This document shows positions 27,694-37,826 of a stretch of DNA of 64,000 bases, in pieces (within the stretch, counting starts at the first letter, position 1; each line of letters starts with the position of its first letter). The DNA comes from Paenibacillus oleatilyticus (lineage in GTDB: Bacteria > Bacillota > Bacilli > Paenibacillales > NBRC-103111). The stretch lies in contig NZ_JAHNZO010000022.1 in assembly GCF_018998565.1 (NCBI RefSeq), forward strand, positions 1-64,000, read 5' to 3'. The notes below the pieces were generated by a model, which saw only the letters and a program-made list of their open reading frames with translations, searched no databases and was not told where the DNA came from. Made by a program: the position numbers and the translations under genes.

Positions 27694-28173
27694 ATGTTGA
27701 ATCGTGTAATTCTGATCGGAAGGCTGACACGTGATCCCGAATTACGTTATACGCCGGCAGGTGTAGCTGTAACCCAGTTTACGCTTGCGGTAGACCGCCC
27801 CTTCACAAGCAACCAAGGGCAGCGGGAAGCGGATTTCATTCCGGTCGTAACTTGGCGCCAGCTTGCGGAGACTTGCGCAAACTACCTTCGCAAAGGGCGT
27901 TTGGCTGCAGTCGAAGGCCGTATTCAAGTACGCAACTATGACAACAATGAAGGCCGTCGCGTCTATGTGACGGAGGTCATTGCGGACAATGTGCGTTTCT
28001 TGGAATCTGCTAACAGCGCAAACCGTGATGATAGCGGTATGGGCATGAGCGGCGGCGGTGGCAACAGTGGCGGCGGGAACCGCGGAAGCTACGGCGGAGG
28101 ACGCGAACAACAGGATCCTTTCCAGGATGACGGCAGACCGATCGACATTTCCGATGATGATTTGCCGTTCTAG
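27694..28173 (+). CDS. ssb: Single-stranded DNA-binding protein
   Basis: 159 aa from ATG 27694 ([18 protein letters not shown]); GGGAGG is 8 nt upstream, while an ATG at 27688 is too close to it. The OB fold covers residues 1-105. A Gly/Ser/Asn-rich linker follows, and the acidic tip DISDDDLPF is the partner-binding C-terminus. The rpsF-rpsR setting is that of the essential SsbA. Confidence 0.98.
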   Translation: MLNRVILIGRLTRDPELRYTPAGVAVTQFTLAVDRPFTSNQGQREADFIPVVTWRQLAETCANYLRKGRLAAVEGRIQVRNYDNNEGRRVYVTEVIADNVRFLESANSANRDDSGMGMSGGGGNSGGGNRGSYGGGREQQDPFQDDGRPIDISDDDLPF

Positions 28174-28217
28174 CGATAGAGCGGTAGGACAATCTACGTA
28201 GAAAGGACTGAAAACAA

Positions 28218-28499
28218 GTGGAACAAAGAGAGAGACGTAATCCGGAAGAGCGCGGCGAAAGAAAGTTCGGCGGTCGCGGCAAAAAAGGCGGCAAGCGCCG
28301 GAAAGTGTGCTACTTCACGGTTAACAAAATTACGCACATCGACTACAAAGATATCGAAACGCTCAAGAAGTTCATCAGCGAGCGCGGTAAGATTCTTCCT
28401 CGTCGTGTGACAGGTACTTCCGCTAAATATCAGCGTATGCTGACCGTTGCGATCAAACGCGCGCGTCAAGTAGCACTGCTGCCTTATACAACGGAATAG
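28218..28499 (+). CDS. rpsR: 30S ribosomal protein S18
   Basis: 93 aa, GTG start at 28218 after AAAGGA. The basic N-terminal extension rich in Gly, Arg and Lys is longer than usual. The core [18 protein letters not shown] and [17 protein letters not shown] are standard S18. Last gene of its operon; a terminator follows. Confidence 0.98.
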   Translation: MEQRERRNPEERGERKFGGRGKKGGKRRKVCYFTVNKITHIDYKDIETLKKFISERGKILPRRVTGTSAKYQRMLTVAIKRARQVALLPYTTE

Positions 28500-28510
28500 A
28501 AAGATTGGAA

Positions 28511-28545
28511 AAAAGACAGCTGGCATCATGCCGACTGTCTTTTTC
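28511..28545 (+). terminator. rpsR terminator
   Basis: AAGACAG ... CTGTCTT, with an inner TGGCAT/ATGCCG pairing, then TTTTT. Confidence 0.85.
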
Positions 28546-28609
28546 TATATCTTCTTCAAGATGCTCTTCAGATCCTGCATGCCTAATCTGAACCGGAGGA
28601 CGATGAACC

Positions 28610-30325
28610 TTGATGCATTATGGCCTGCAAAACATGTTCTACAAATACATATGGTCGGCAAACTGGTGGAATCAAGGGGCGAAGGATGCAGCGGCTTCTC
28701 ATCTCGACCTTCGCTGCCAAAAGCGCGATAGCGCTGCGTTTCAAGCGCTGGTCAGCTCGGACCGGAACGAGTTCCTGCTTACGATCGGCGGGGAAGCGAT
28801 CCTGGGCAAAAGCGGCCCGATTAAGATCGTACGCTGCGAGGTAGAGACTGACGCGCCATGTGAGGTAGAGATCAGGCTGATCGGCCTGATCGAAGACGAC
28901 GATCGGACGCTCAAGTCCGATGTGCTGCTGGAGGACCGGCATGCCTATGTGCAGAAACGGAAAATTCAACCGCTTTGGATTGAGCTGCATGCAGGGGAGT
29001 CGGCCGCGGCCGGAACGTACGGCGGGAAGGTGAAATTTTACGCGCATTCGATGTTCGAGGACGAGGTGCTGGAGCGGGAGCTGACATTCAGCTTGACGAT
29101 CGGCGAACGCGTGCTGCCGGACCCGCGGAACTATTCGTTTTACTTGGATCTGTGGCAGCATAACTGCAATATTGCCCGCAAGTACAATGTAGCCTACTGG
29201 TCGGATGAGCATTTTGAGATCCTGGACTCCTACCTGTACAGCTTAGCCCAGCTCGGGCAAAAGGCGCTGACCCTGATCGTCTCCGAGGAGCCGTGGTGCG
29301 GCCAGCGCTCGTTCATCGACGCGGAACCGTCCGATTTGAACGAATACAGCATCGTGCCCATCGTGAAACGCCGTTCCGGCGAGTTCACGTACGATTTTTC
29401 CCGGTTGGACCGGTATGTCGAGCTTGGGGAGAAGCATGGCATTCGCGAGGAACTGGAAATTTTCGGCCTGATTAACGTCTGGGAGCACGAGGAGGAAGGC
29501 TTCGGAAGCATCGTGCAGGGTTACCCCGATGCCATTCGAGTTCGTTATTACGACGAAGCAGAGGGAAGCTACAAGTTCATCCGTGATCAAAACGAGCTTG
29601 CGGCCTATGTGCAGGCGCTGGAGCGGCATTTTATCGAAAAGGGATGGATCGATCGGGTGCGGGTCGTAGCCGACGAGCCGGAGGATTTCGATTTGTTTGC
29701 CAAACGGATGGCGTGTCTTCGGGAGATGGCGCCTGCTTTCCAATACAAGGCGGCGATTCATCAAAGCGAATTTATTCGCAAAGGGGTCCAAGGCATCGTC
29801 GATTATGTGCCGATTCTGGACTGTGCGGCGGGCGAGTTCGAGCAGCTGATGCAGGTGCGGTCGGAGGCGAGAGGACGGATGATGTATTACGTCTGCTGCG
29901 TGCCGGACAAGCCGAATACGTTTATCAGCTCGCCGGCGATCGAATCGAGGGTCATTCCGTGGCTGGCGGAAAGGCTGCAGATGGACGGATTTTTGCGGTG
30001 GAATTACACGGTTTGGCCGGATAATCCGCTGGAAAAGCTGTCTTACCGGCCATTGCTGTGGAAGGCGGGAGACACGAACTTCGTCTATCCCGGCAAAGGG
30101 GGCCGACCGCTGCTATCGCTTCGTTACAAATGGCTGCAGCGGGGGATCCGGGATTTCGAGTACATGCAGCTGCTCAAGCGAAACGGGTTTGAGGAGCGCG
30201 TAGAACAGGCGCTGCAGCGCGTTTTCAAGTTCGACCATCCGGCGCAATTATGTCCCGGTTCGGGAAAAACGGCAGAGCAATTATACAGCTTTCATCCGGA
30301 GGATTACGATCGGCTTTATATGTAA
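28610..30325 (+). CDS. DUF4091 domain protein, glycoside-hydrolase-like
   Basis: 571 aa. The start is TTG 28610 (GGAGGA 9 nt upstream) or the next codon ATG 28613. The N-terminal part (1-170) looks like a beta-rich domain. The central and C-terminal part matches DUF4091, a TIM-barrel-like family in carbohydrate-active loci: YLDLWQHN, VWPDNPL, SLRYKWLQRGIRDFEYMQLL. There is no signal peptide, so it acts in the cytoplasm. No sugar transporter or regulator is adjacent, and the substrate is unknown. It is set off by terminators on both sides. Confidence 0.8.
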   Translation: MMHYGLQNMFYKYIWSANWWNQGAKDAAASHLDLRCQKRDSAAFQALVSSDRNEFLLTIGGEAILGKSGPIKIVRCEVETDAPCEVEIRLIGLIEDDDRTLKSDVLLEDRHAYVQKRKIQPLWIELHAGESAAAGTYGGKVKFYAHSMFEDEVLERELTFSLTIGERVLPDPRNYSFYLDLWQHNCNIARKYNVAYWSDEHFEILDSYLYSLAQLGQKALTLIVSEEPWCGQRSFIDAEPSDLNEYSIVPIVKRRSGEFTYDFSRLDRYVELGEKHGIREELEIFGLINVWEHEEEGFGSIVQGYPDAIRVRYYDEAEGSYKFIRDQNELAAYVQALERHFIEKGWIDRVRVVADEPEDFDLFAKRMACLREMAPAFQYKAAIHQSEFIRKGVQGIVDYVPILDCAAGEFEQLMQVRSEARGRMMYYVCCVPDKPNTFISSPAIESRVIPWLAERLQMDGFLRWNYTVWPDNPLEKLSYRPLLWKAGDTNFVYPGKGGRPLLSLRYKWLQRGIRDFEYMQLLKRNGFEERVEQALQRVFKFDHPAQLCPGSGKTAEQLYSFHPEDYDRLYM

Positions 30326-30333
30326 ATGGTGCC

Positions 30334-30363
30334 AACCACAGGCTCAAAGGCTTGTGGTTTTTG
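30334..30363 (+). terminator. Terminator after the DUF4091 gene
   Basis: AACCACAGGC-TCAAA-GGCTTGTGGTT followed by TTTG. Confidence 0.8.
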
Positions 30364-30474
30364 CTTATTCTGGCGCGTCCGGCATGATTTTTCTTCGGGG
30401 CTCGTATCATGATATGATGGAAGGGATGACCGCCCGGCCTCGGGGGTCAAGTAAGAGGAAAGTAGGGAGATCCG

Positions 30475-30891
30475 TTGAATATTGCATTTTTCCTTGTCCC
30501 GAAGGACGATGTCATTTATTTTTCCCCTCATCATACGATGCGTCAAGCGTTGGAGCGTATGGAGTATCACCGGTATTCGGCCGTTCCGCTGGTGGACGAT
30601 CACGGCAAGTATGTCGGCACGATTACGGAAGGGGACTTGCTCTGGAAGCTGAAGCATTCGCCGGAGATCGGCTTCGAGAATGCGCATAAGGTGCAGCTCA
30701 AAGACGTGCCACAGCATATGACGATCCATCCGGTGCGAATTAACCAGCAGATGCAGGATCTGATCACGCTGGCTACCAACCAGAACTTCGTACCGGTACT
30801 CGACGACAACGAGGTGTTCATCGGCATTATTCGCCGCCGCGAAATTATCGATTATTGCTTCAAGCTGTGGCAGTCGGAACAAAAGGTGTAA
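30475..30891 (+). CDS. CBS-domain protein
   Basis: 138 aa, TTG start at 30475 after GGGAGA. Two CBS motifs form one Bateman module: YFSPHHTMRQALERM with YSAVPLVDD (repeat 1), and MTIHPVRINQQMQDL with FVPVLDD and IIRRREII (repeat 2). Such modules bind adenine nucleotides or c-di-AMP as sensors. No fused enzyme is present. GdpP, a c-di-AMP phosphodiesterase, lies 1.3 kb downstream, which makes c-di-AMP a reasonable but untested ligand. Confidence 0.88.
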   Translation: MNIAFFLVPKDDVIYFSPHHTMRQALERMEYHRYSAVPLVDDHGKYVGTITEGDLLWKLKHSPEIGFENAHKVQLKDVPQHMTIHPVRINQQMQDLITLATNQNFVPVLDDNEVFIGIIRRREIIDYCFKLWQSEQKV

Positions 30892-30940
30892 AAATGTGTT
30901 ATAATTAACGAAAGCGTCTGGGGTAAGGGGAGAAGCCGCC

Positions 30941-31252
30941 ATGTCCAATCTGGATCGTGACGTCGATTTGGCGAAACGGGCCAAAATCATCGAATGGCTC
31001 AAAACCGAACTGGTCGATCAGCTGGCTCATCTGCTGAAGGGCATGTGGGAAGGCAGCCATGCCAAAATTCTCGACGGGCTGTCCAGTCTTATCGCCTGCT
31101 GCTATATCCTGGGAAGACGGCTTGGCATCTCTTCGCGCAGTTTGGATGAAGCGGTATTGGATAAAATGAAAAAGCACCGCGAAGAAGGACATCAATTGGA
31201 AGAGTGGTACGGCGACATATCCGCTGTGGAAGATCATTTGCGTAAGAGGTGA
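30941..31252 (+). CDS. MazG-like family protein
   Basis: 103 aa, ATG 30941 after AAGGGGAG. Helical, with KIIEWLKTELVDQLAHLLKG, DGLSSLIACCYILGRRLG and LDEAVLDKMKKHREEGH; this matches the MazG-like (PF12643-type) family, related to all-alpha nucleotide pyrophosphohydrolases. The usual EExxE metal motif is not evident, so activity is doubtful. The stop codon lies 5 nt before the next gene. Confidence 0.75.
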   Translation: MSNLDRDVDLAKRAKIIEWLKTELVDQLAHLLKGMWEGSHAKILDGLSSLIACCYILGRRLGISSRSLDEAVLDKMKKHREEGHQLEEWYGDISAVEDHLRKR

Positions 31253-31257
31253 ACTGC

Positions 31258-32184
31258 TTGGAAGGAAGCCAAAAACCGCGTATGCTCGGGTGGAGCATTG
31301 CGTATATCATTTTGCTTTTATCGATCTTTTTGCCGCCGCTGAGCTTGATTACGGCCGCTCTGCTGATGGTGCCGGTGCTGATCATGTATGTGAAGCTCGG
31401 AACCCGCCGGTTTTTGGTTCATTACGTCGTTAGCCTGGCTGTCGTATATTTCATTGCCTCGCTGCTTGCCGGATGGCTCGGGGCGCTGCTCGTCTCGGTG
31501 TCGATCTTTTTCCTGCCGCCGGTCATTCAGATGGGCAATCTGTACAAAAAACGGGCCGCGGCGCGAACGGTGCTAACGGCAGGAACGCTTACCTTGCTTG
31601 GCGAGCTGCTGCTCACTCTGGTCATTTGTTCCATGTTCGGCCTGAATCCGGTCGGAAACATGAAACGGTTTATGATGGAGAGCGTGCAGACGCTGCCGGC
31701 TCAGGTGCAGAGCATTATGGCCATCGACATGGACACTTTGGTGCAGCTGATGGTACAGATGCTGCCTCTGTATATGATCGGCTTTTCGCTGTTCTACGTC
31801 GTCATATCGCACTGGCTGGCGCGCAAGGTGCTGGTACGTTCGGGGGAGTCGATCCCGGCGTTTAAACCGATTAAGGACTGGATGCTGCCCAAATCGTTCG
31901 TCTGGCTGTATCTGCTTGCGCTCATTCTGGAGATGTTCGTGAAGGATTCGCGATCGATGATCTTCACCGTGCTTCTCAATCTGCTTCCGCTGCTGATGGC
32001 GGCGTTTGCGATTCAGGCGATAGCTTTTTTATTTTTCGTTGCGCATGTAAAACGATGGAACAAAACGCTGCCGATTGTGGGCATTCTTCTTCTGCTGTTC
32101 TTCCCGCCGGCTTACTTTATGTTCAGCTTGCTGGGCGTCTTCGACGTAGCTTTTCCGATCCGCGACCGCATGACCAGCAAATGA
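31258..32184 (+). CDS. DUF2232 (YybS-like) multi-pass membrane protein
   Basis: 308 aa. TTG 31258 is preferred since AGAGGTGA is 6 nt upstream; a GTG at 31249 would sit inside that sequence. About eight hydrophobic segments, for example ILLLSIFLPPLSLITAALL, VVSLAVVYFIASLLAGWLG and LLPLLMAAFAIQAIAFLFF. YybS is the gene upstream of gdpP in Bacillus and resembles S-component-like membrane proteins. Function unknown. It lies 28 nt before gdpP. Confidence 0.85.
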   Translation: MEGSQKPRMLGWSIAYIILLLSIFLPPLSLITAALLMVPVLIMYVKLGTRRFLVHYVVSLAVVYFIASLLAGWLGALLVSVSIFFLPPVIQMGNLYKKRAAARTVLTAGTLTLLGELLLTLVICSMFGLNPVGNMKRFMMESVQTLPAQVQSIMAIDMDTLVQLMVQMLPLYMIGFSLFYVVISHWLARKVLVRSGESIPAFKPIKDWMLPKSFVWLYLLALILEMFVKDSRSMIFTVLLNLLPLLMAAFAIQAIAFLFFVAHVKRWNKTLPIVGILLLLFFPPAYFMFSLLGVFDVAFPIRDRMTSK

Positions 32185-32212
32185 CTTATCTTAGGGATTA
32201 GGAGCGAATGAA

Positions 32213-34174
32213 ATGCCGAAGTTCCTGTTGAAGCGTTGGCACGGAATGCATATCGTATGGATTTTTGCGCTGCTTACGGTGCTGATCCTTATTCTTTTCA
32301 TGTACTCGTGGATCATCAGCGTGATCGCGCTGGTTCTGTGCGGCATTCTGGGGTACTACACCTTGCAGGCGGAACAGGCGTTCCGTAAGGAATTGAACGA
32401 ATACGTCAGTACGTTGTCCCATCGGGTCAAGCGGGCGGGAAGCGAGGTCATCCACGAGCTGCCGCTGGGGATTCTCTTGTATAACGAGGATAAGATCATC
32501 GAATGGCACAACCCGTTCGTCGCGAAAATGCTGGGCAAAGATTCGGTGATCGGCGAGTCGGTCAACGAGATGTTTCCCGTGCTCAAAACCCGCAAGGACA
32601 AAGAGCTCAAGCTTGAGATGACGATCGACAAGCAGATTTATGAAGTACAGGTCCGCCCGGATGAGCGGCTGCTTTATTTTACGGATATCACGGCGCTGAA
32701 ATCGCTGCAGCTCCGCTATGAGGAAGAGAAGCTGGCGATCGGCCTCGTCATGATGGACAATCTTGACGAGGCGACGCAGGGGCTGGACGACCAGACGCGC
32801 AGCATCATGATGGCCAAAGTGACGGGCGAGATCACCGAATGGGCGCAAAAGCATCAAATGTACCTGCGCCGGACGGCGTCTGACCGTTATTTGGTCATGA
32901 TGGATCAAAAAGGGCTGAAGGCGCTCGAGCAGTCGCGCTTTGAGATTCTCGACGAGGTGCGGGACATCACGATCGAGAACAAGCTGCCGATGACGCTGAG
33001 TATCGGTATCGCCTCGGGCACATCGTCGCTCACCGAGCTCGGCCATTGGGCGCAGACGAGCCTCGATATGGCGCTCGGGCGCGGCGGCGATCAGGCGGCC
33101 GTGAAGGTCGGAGAGCGGCTGTCGTTCTACGGCGGCCGGACGAATGCGATCGAGAAGCGGACGCGAGTGCGGGCCCGGGTCATTTCCCACGCGTTGCGGG
33201 ACTTGATCAAGGATTGCGACAAGGTCGTGATCATGGGGCACCGGATGCCGGACATGGATGCGATCGGCGCGGCCATCGGGGTGCTCAAAATGGCGCATGT
33301 GAGCAACAAGGAAGGCTATATCGTGCTGGAAGGGATCAACCCGTCCATCCAGAAGCTGATGGAGACGGTATACGAGGACGAGAAGCTGAACCGGTGGTTC
33401 ATTACGCCGGATCAGGCGATGCAGATTACGAATTCGCGCACGCTTGCGGTCATTGTCGATACGCACCGGGCCTCGATGACGCCGGAGCCGCGGCTGCTGC
33501 AGCTCACGCCGCGCAAAGTGGTGGTCGACCACCACCGCCGCAGCGAGGACTTCATCCATGATGCCACGCTCGTCTATATGGAGCCGTACGCTTCATCTAC
33601 CTGCGAGCTGGTGACGGAGCTGCTGCAATATTTCCACGAGCGGCTGACGATGGGCGTGCTGGAGGCGACGGCGCTGCTGTCCGGCATCATGGTCGATACG
33701 AGAAGCTTCAGCCTGCGCACGGGCGCGCGGACGTTCGAAGCCGCGTCGTTCCTGCGGCGGAGCGGAGCCGATTCTTCATTAATCCAGCGGCTGCTGAAGG
33801 AAGATCTGGAGCATTACATTCAGAAGGCGGACGTGATCAAAAACGCCGTCGTCATCTTCGACCATATTGCGCTTGCGGTGAATGAGCCGGGACGTAAATA
33901 TTCACAGTTGCTCATTGCCCAAGTTGCTGATACATTGTTAACTATGACAGGAATTATGGCGTCGTTCGTCATCAGCGAGCGGCCGGACGGCCTGATCGGC
34001 ATCAGTGCACGGTCGCTCGGCGAGATGAACGTCCAGGTCGTGATGGAGCGAATGGGCGGCGGCGGCCACTTGACCAATGCGGCTACGCAATTGGAAGGTA
34101 CGCTTGCGGAAGCTACGCAGCGGTTAAAGCAAATACTTAGCGAGATTCATGCGGAGGAGGGGTTGTTCGAATGA
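32213..34174 (+). CDS. gdpP: c-di-AMP phosphodiesterase GdpP
   Basis: 653 aa. Two N-terminal membrane helices (about 14-30 and 33-52), a PAS-like domain, a degenerate GGDEF domain, then DHH/DHHA1. The catalytic motifs [11 protein letters not shown] and VVDHHRR are intact. GdpP hydrolyses c-di-AMP to pApA, controlling potassium homeostasis, cell-wall stress and beta-lactam tolerance. AGGAG precedes ATG 32213. Its stop overlaps the rplI start (ATGA). Confidence 0.97.
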   Translation: MPKFLLKRWHGMHIVWIFALLTVLILILFMYSWIISVIALVLCGILGYYTLQAEQAFRKELNEYVSTLSHRVKRAGSEVIHELPLGILLYNEDKIIEWHNPFVAKMLGKDSVIGESVNEMFPVLKTRKDKELKLEMTIDKQIYEVQVRPDERLLYFTDITALKSLQLRYEEEKLAIGLVMMDNLDEATQGLDDQTRSIMMAKVTGEITEWAQKHQMYLRRTASDRYLVMMDQKGLKALEQSRFEILDEVRDITIENKLPMTLSIGIASGTSSLTELGHWAQTSLDMALGRGGDQAAVKVGERLSFYGGRTNAIEKRTRVRARVISHALRDLIKDCDKVVIMGHRMPDMDAIGAAIGVLKMAHVSNKEGYIVLEGINPSIQKLMETVYEDEKLNRWFITPDQAMQITNSRTLAVIVDTHRASMTPEPRLLQLTPRKVVVDHHRRSEDFIHDATLVYMEPYASSTCELVTELLQYFHERLTMGVLEATALLSGIMVDTRSFSLRTGARTFEAASFLRRSGADSSLIQRLLKEDLEHYIQKADVIKNAVVIFDHIALAVNEPGRKYSQLLIAQVADTLLTMTGIMASFVISERPDGLIGISARSLGEMNVQVVMERMGGGGHLTNAATQLEGTLAEATQRLKQILSEIHAEEGLFE

Positions 34175-34614
34175 AAGTCATTTTGTTGAAGGACGTCAAA
34201 GGCCAAGGAAAGAAAGGCGAAGTGAAAGAGGTTTCCGAAGGCTACGCGACGAATTTCTTATTTAAACAGCAGTTGGCTGCACCGGCCAGCGACGCGGCGA
34301 TGAAGACGCTGGAGCAGCAGAAGAAGGCCGAGGATCGTAAAAAAGCGCAGGAGAAAGCGGACGCGCAGGAGCTCGGCAAGAAGCTCGGCGAGCTGACGGT
34401 TCAGCTGAAAGCGAAATCCGGAGCGGACGGCCGCTTGTTCGGTGCCGTATCGAACAAGCAGGTAGCAGAAGCGCTGGAGAAGCAGGGGATCAAGCTGGAT
34501 AAGCGCAAAATCGTAATGGATGAGCCGATCCGTACACTCGGCGTGACCGAGGTAGTCGTTAAGCTGCATCCGGAAGTGAGCAGCAAGCTGAAGGTTCACG
34601 TGGTGGAAGAATAG
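34171..34614 (+). CDS. rplI: 50S ribosomal protein L9
   Basis: 147 aa with the L9 N-terminal signature [18 protein letters not shown], a long connecting helix rich in Lys, Glu and Gln (about 45-80), and the C-terminal rRNA-binding domain. Overlaps gdpP by four bases, so translation is coupled, as in Bacillus. Confidence 0.98.
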   Translation: MKVILLKDVKGQGKKGEVKEVSEGYATNFLFKQQLAAPASDAAMKTLEQQKKAEDRKKAQEKADAQELGKKLGELTVQLKAKSGADGRLFGAVSNKQVAEALEKQGIKLDKRKIVMDEPIRTLGVTEVVVKLHPEVSSKLKVHVVEE

Positions 34615-34731
34615 ATCGGCTGGACCGATGAATATATGGTATTTTGGGGAAATGACAATGCAGGAGCGGGCGGTGAAAGACAGCCGGCTCCTGCGTCGTT
34701 ATAAGGCAGTATCCAGTGGGGAGGATAACGG

Positions 34732-36090
34732 ATGAACGAGAGTTTGTTTATGGATCGCATCCCTCCGCAAAATTTGGAAGCCGAGCAGGCGGTGCTCGGC
34801 GCTATTTTGCTTGACGGTGACGCGCTGGTCACGGCGATGGAGCGGGTCACGAGCGACGACTTCTACCGCGGGTCGCACCAGCGCATCTTCGAAGCGATGA
34901 TCGAAATTGCGGAGGCGAACGAACCGGTCGATTTGATCACGCTGACGGCCCGGCTGCAGGATAAGAAGCAGTTGGAGGAAGTCGGCGGCATCAGCTATTT
35001 GTCGGAGCTGGCCAATGCGGTGCCGACGGCAGCCAACGTCGATTACTACGCGCAGATCGTGGAAGAGAAGTCGATGCTCCGCCGCCTGATCCGCGCCGCG
35101 ACCCAGATCGTCACGAACGGGTATTCCGGCGAGGACGAAGTGGGAACGCTACTCAGCGACGCCGAGCAGCGGATTATGGAGATTTCGCAGGCACGTTCGG
35201 GCTCCGGCTTTATTGCAATCAAAGACGTGCTGATGGAGGTTTTCGACAAGGTCGAGTTCCTCTTTAACCAGAAGGGGAGTACGACGGGAGTCCGTTCCGG
35301 CTTTGCCGATCTCGACAAGATGACGTCCGGTTTCCAACGGTCGGACCTCATTATTGTAGCGGCGCGTCCTTCGGTAGGGAAAACGGCCTTCGCCCTGAAC
35401 ATCGCGCAGAACGTTGGGGTACGGGAGAAGGAAACCGTGGCCATCTTCAGTCTCGAGATGGGCGCGGCCCAGCTCGTGCAGCGGATGATTTGTGCGGAGG
35501 CGAATGTGGACGCCGGCCGGATGCGGACGGGCTTTCTGGAGCCGGACGACTGGGAGAAGCTGACGATGGCGATCGGATCGCTGTCAGAGGCGAATATCTA
35601 CATCGACGATTCGCCGTCCGTTACGGTGGCGGACATTCGGGCGAAATGCCGCAGGCTGAAGAAGGAGAAGGGCCTCGGCATGATTCTGATCGATTACCTG
35701 CAGCTGATTCACGGCCGTGGGAAGGGCGACAACCGGCAGCAGGAAGTATCGGAAATTTCGCGTACACTGAAGCAAATCGCGCGTGAGCTGGACGTGCCGG
35801 TCATTGCGCTGTCGCAGCTCAGCCGGGGCGTAGAGCAGCGGCAGGACAAGCGGCCGATGATGTCCGACCTTCGGGAATCCGGTTCGATCGAGCAGGATGC
35901 CGATATCGTGGCGTTCCTGTACCGGGACGACTACTACGACAAGGAATCCGAGAAGAAAAACATCATCGAGATCATTATCGCCAAGCAGCGGAACGGTCCG
36001 GTCGGAACGGTGGAGCTGGCGTTTCTTAAAAATTACAACAAATTCGTCAATCTCGACCGGTCGCACCAGGAGATGGCAATGGCGCGTTAA
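34732..36090 (+). CDS. dnaB: Replicative DNA helicase
   Basis: 452 aa (named dnaC in Bacillus subtilis). The N-terminal DnaB domain starts RIPPQNLEAEQAVLGAIL. The RecA-like motor has Walker A ARPSVGKT (211-218), LIDYLQL (Walker B) and SQLSRGVEQR. It forms the hexamer unwinding DNA at the fork. GGGGAGG precedes ATG 34732. Followed by a strong terminator. Confidence 0.98.
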   Translation: MNESLFMDRIPPQNLEAEQAVLGAILLDGDALVTAMERVTSDDFYRGSHQRIFEAMIEIAEANEPVDLITLTARLQDKKQLEEVGGISYLSELANAVPTAANVDYYAQIVEEKSMLRRLIRAATQIVTNGYSGEDEVGTLLSDAEQRIMEISQARSGSGFIAIKDVLMEVFDKVEFLFNQKGSTTGVRSGFADLDKMTSGFQRSDLIIVAARPSVGKTAFALNIAQNVGVREKETVAIFSLEMGAAQLVQRMICAEANVDAGRMRTGFLEPDDWEKLTMAIGSLSEANIYIDDSPSVTVADIRAKCRRLKKEKGLGMILIDYLQLIHGRGKGDNRQQEVSEISRTLKQIARELDVPVIALSQLSRGVEQRQDKRPMMSDLRESGSIEQDADIVAFLYRDDYYDKESEKKNIIEIIIAKQRNGPVGTVELAFLKNYNKFVNLDRSHQEMAMAR

Positions 36091-36169
36091 CGGCTTGGCA
36101 GCTTCCGGGATGTGGTTTGTTGCACGGGGAACATTTTTTTGCGGAAGTTGGTTTAAGCTAGCATAAAGG

Positions 36170-36211
36170 ACGGCATCCTGCGGTAGAATACGCGCAGGTG
36201 CCGTTTTTTTT
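36170..36211 (+). terminator. dnaB terminator
   Basis: ACGGCATCCTGCG ... CGCAGGTGCCG followed by eight T (36204-36211). Confidence 0.9.
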
Positions 36212-36234
36212 GCGATAGGAAGGGTTGGTTTATG

Positions 36235-36278
36235 TTTTCCGAACAATGATGGGCAACGGATTATAATTGTTCGTTTTT
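36235..36278. promoter_or_regulatory. Double PurBox, PurR operator of purA
   Basis: PurBox 1 TTTTCCGAACAAT (36235-36247) and an inverted PurBox 2 ATTGTTCGTTTTT (36266-36278), 18 nt apart. They fit the Bacillus PurR site AWWWCCGAACWWT at 12 of 13 positions each. The pair ends right before the purA -35. Confidence 0.85.
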
Positions 36279-36279
36279 A

Positions 36280-36308
36280 TTGACTTTGCGCTGGTCAACT
36301 GCTAAACT
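36280..36308 (+). promoter_or_regulatory. purA promoter
   Basis: TTGACT (36280-36285), 17 nt, TAAACT (36303-36308). A small AGGTGG-TTTC-CCACCT hairpin lies in the leader just upstream of the ribosome-binding site. Confidence 0.75.
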
Positions 36309-36374
36309 AGTCATGGTGCGTTGCACCGTAAAGGCTAATATTAGGTGGTTTCCCACCTCACGGGGGTAGTGAAG

Positions 36375-37658
36375 ATGTCAACGGTAGTGGTTGTCGGAAC
36401 CCAATGGGGAGACGAAGGAAAAGGAAAGATTACCGATTTTCTGGCAGAGTCCGCTGAGGTTGTCGCGCGCTATCAGGGCGGGAACAACGCAGGACACACC
36501 ATTCTCATTAACGATAAAAAGTATAAGCTGACGATGATTCCTTCCGGCATTTTTTATGAAGATAAAGTATGCGTCATCGGCAACGGGATGGTTATTAATC
36601 CGGGTGCGTTGCTTGAAGAAATCCGCTATATTCACGAGAACGGCTTCTCGACGAACAACCTGCGCATCAGTGACCGCGCGCATGTCATCATGCCGTATCA
36701 TTTGCTGCTCGACGGGCTGGAAGAAGAGCGTAAAGGCGATAACAAAATCGGCACGACCCGCAAGGGGATCGGCCCTTGCTATATGGACAAAGCGGCGCGC
36801 AACGGCGTCCGGATCGCCGATCTGATGGATGCGGAAGAATTCGAGAGCAAAGTGCGTCGTCTCGTCGCCGAGAAGAACACGCTCATCGAGCAAGTGTACG
36901 GCTCCAAAGGGATCGACGCCGACTCGATCATCCAGGAATATCTGGGATACGCCGAGCAGCTTCGTCCTTACGTCACCGATACGTCGGTCGTCTTGAACGA
37001 TCTGATCGACGACGGTAAGAAGGTGCTGTTCGAAGGGGCGCAGGGCGTCATGCTCGATATCGACCAAGGTACGTATCCGTTCGTTACTTCGTCGAACCCT
37101 TCGGCGGGCGGCGTCTGCATCGGTTCGGGCGTCGGTCCTTCGAAGATTCAGCAAATCATCGGCGTGGCCAAATCGTATACGACGCGCGTAGGCGACGGTC
37201 CGTTCCCGACGGAGCTGATGAACGAAACCGGCGATTGGATTCGCGAGCGCGGCAACGAGTACGGTACAGTAACCGGCAGACCGCGCCGCGTCGGCTGGTT
37301 CGACAGCGTCGTCGTCCGTCATGCCCGCCGGGTGAGCGGCATCACGGGCTTGTCCTTGAACTCGCTTGACGTGCTCGCCGGTCTGGAAACGGTCAAAATC
37401 TGCACTGCCTATACGTACCGCGGCGAGACGATCAGCCATTACCCGGCAAGCCTGAAAATGCTGGCCGAGTGCCAGCCGGTGTACGAAGAGCTTCCGGGCT
37501 GGAGCGAAGACTTGTCCGGCGTTCGCAAGCTTGAGGATCTGCCGGAGAACGCCAGACGTTACGTCGAGCGCGTGTCCGAGCTGACAGGCATTCCGATTGC
37601 GATCTTCTCGGTTGGCCGCAACCGCGAGCAGACGAATCTGGTGAAGCCGATTTATTAA
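36375..37658 (+). CDS. purA: Adenylosuccinate synthetase
   Basis: 427 aa from ATG 36375 ([18 protein letters not shown]). It makes adenylosuccinate from IMP and aspartate using GTP, the first committed step to AMP. The P-loop GDEGKGK and the region [14 protein letters not shown] are intact. An upstream in-frame GTG (36345) is not favoured. The double PurBox means repression by PurR when PRPP is low. Confidence 0.98.
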   Translation: MSTVVVVGTQWGDEGKGKITDFLAESAEVVARYQGGNNAGHTILINDKKYKLTMIPSGIFYEDKVCVIGNGMVINPGALLEEIRYIHENGFSTNNLRISDRAHVIMPYHLLLDGLEEERKGDNKIGTTRKGIGPCYMDKAARNGVRIADLMDAEEFESKVRRLVAEKNTLIEQVYGSKGIDADSIIQEYLGYAEQLRPYVTDTSVVLNDLIDDGKKVLFEGAQGVMLDIDQGTYPFVTSSNPSAGGVCIGSGVGPSKIQQIIGVAKSYTTRVGDGPFPTELMNETGDWIRERGNEYGTVTGRPRRVGWFDSVVVRHARRVSGITGLSLNSLDVLAGLETVKICTAYTYRGETISHYPASLKMLAECQPVYEELPGWSEDLSGVRKLEDLPENARRYVERVSELTGIPIAIFSVGRNREQTNLVKPIY

Positions 37659-37677
37659 TTCGGAAGTTGAAATAGGG

Positions 37678-37723
37678 AACCCCTCGAACCGTTCTTGACT
37701 CATGACGGTGGCGAGGGGTTTTT
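37678..37723 (+). terminator. purA terminator
   Basis: AACCCCTCG (37678-37686) and CGAGGGGTT (37712-37720) with TTT after it. Confidence 0.85.
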
Positions 37724-37826
37724 CATGCGCGCATTTGCATTTTTCCCCGGCGTCCCCGGTTGATTTCCCAGAAAAAGGTCAATACTGTGAATACAGTAGC
37801 AGAAGGCAAGATGGGAGATGTCCGGG

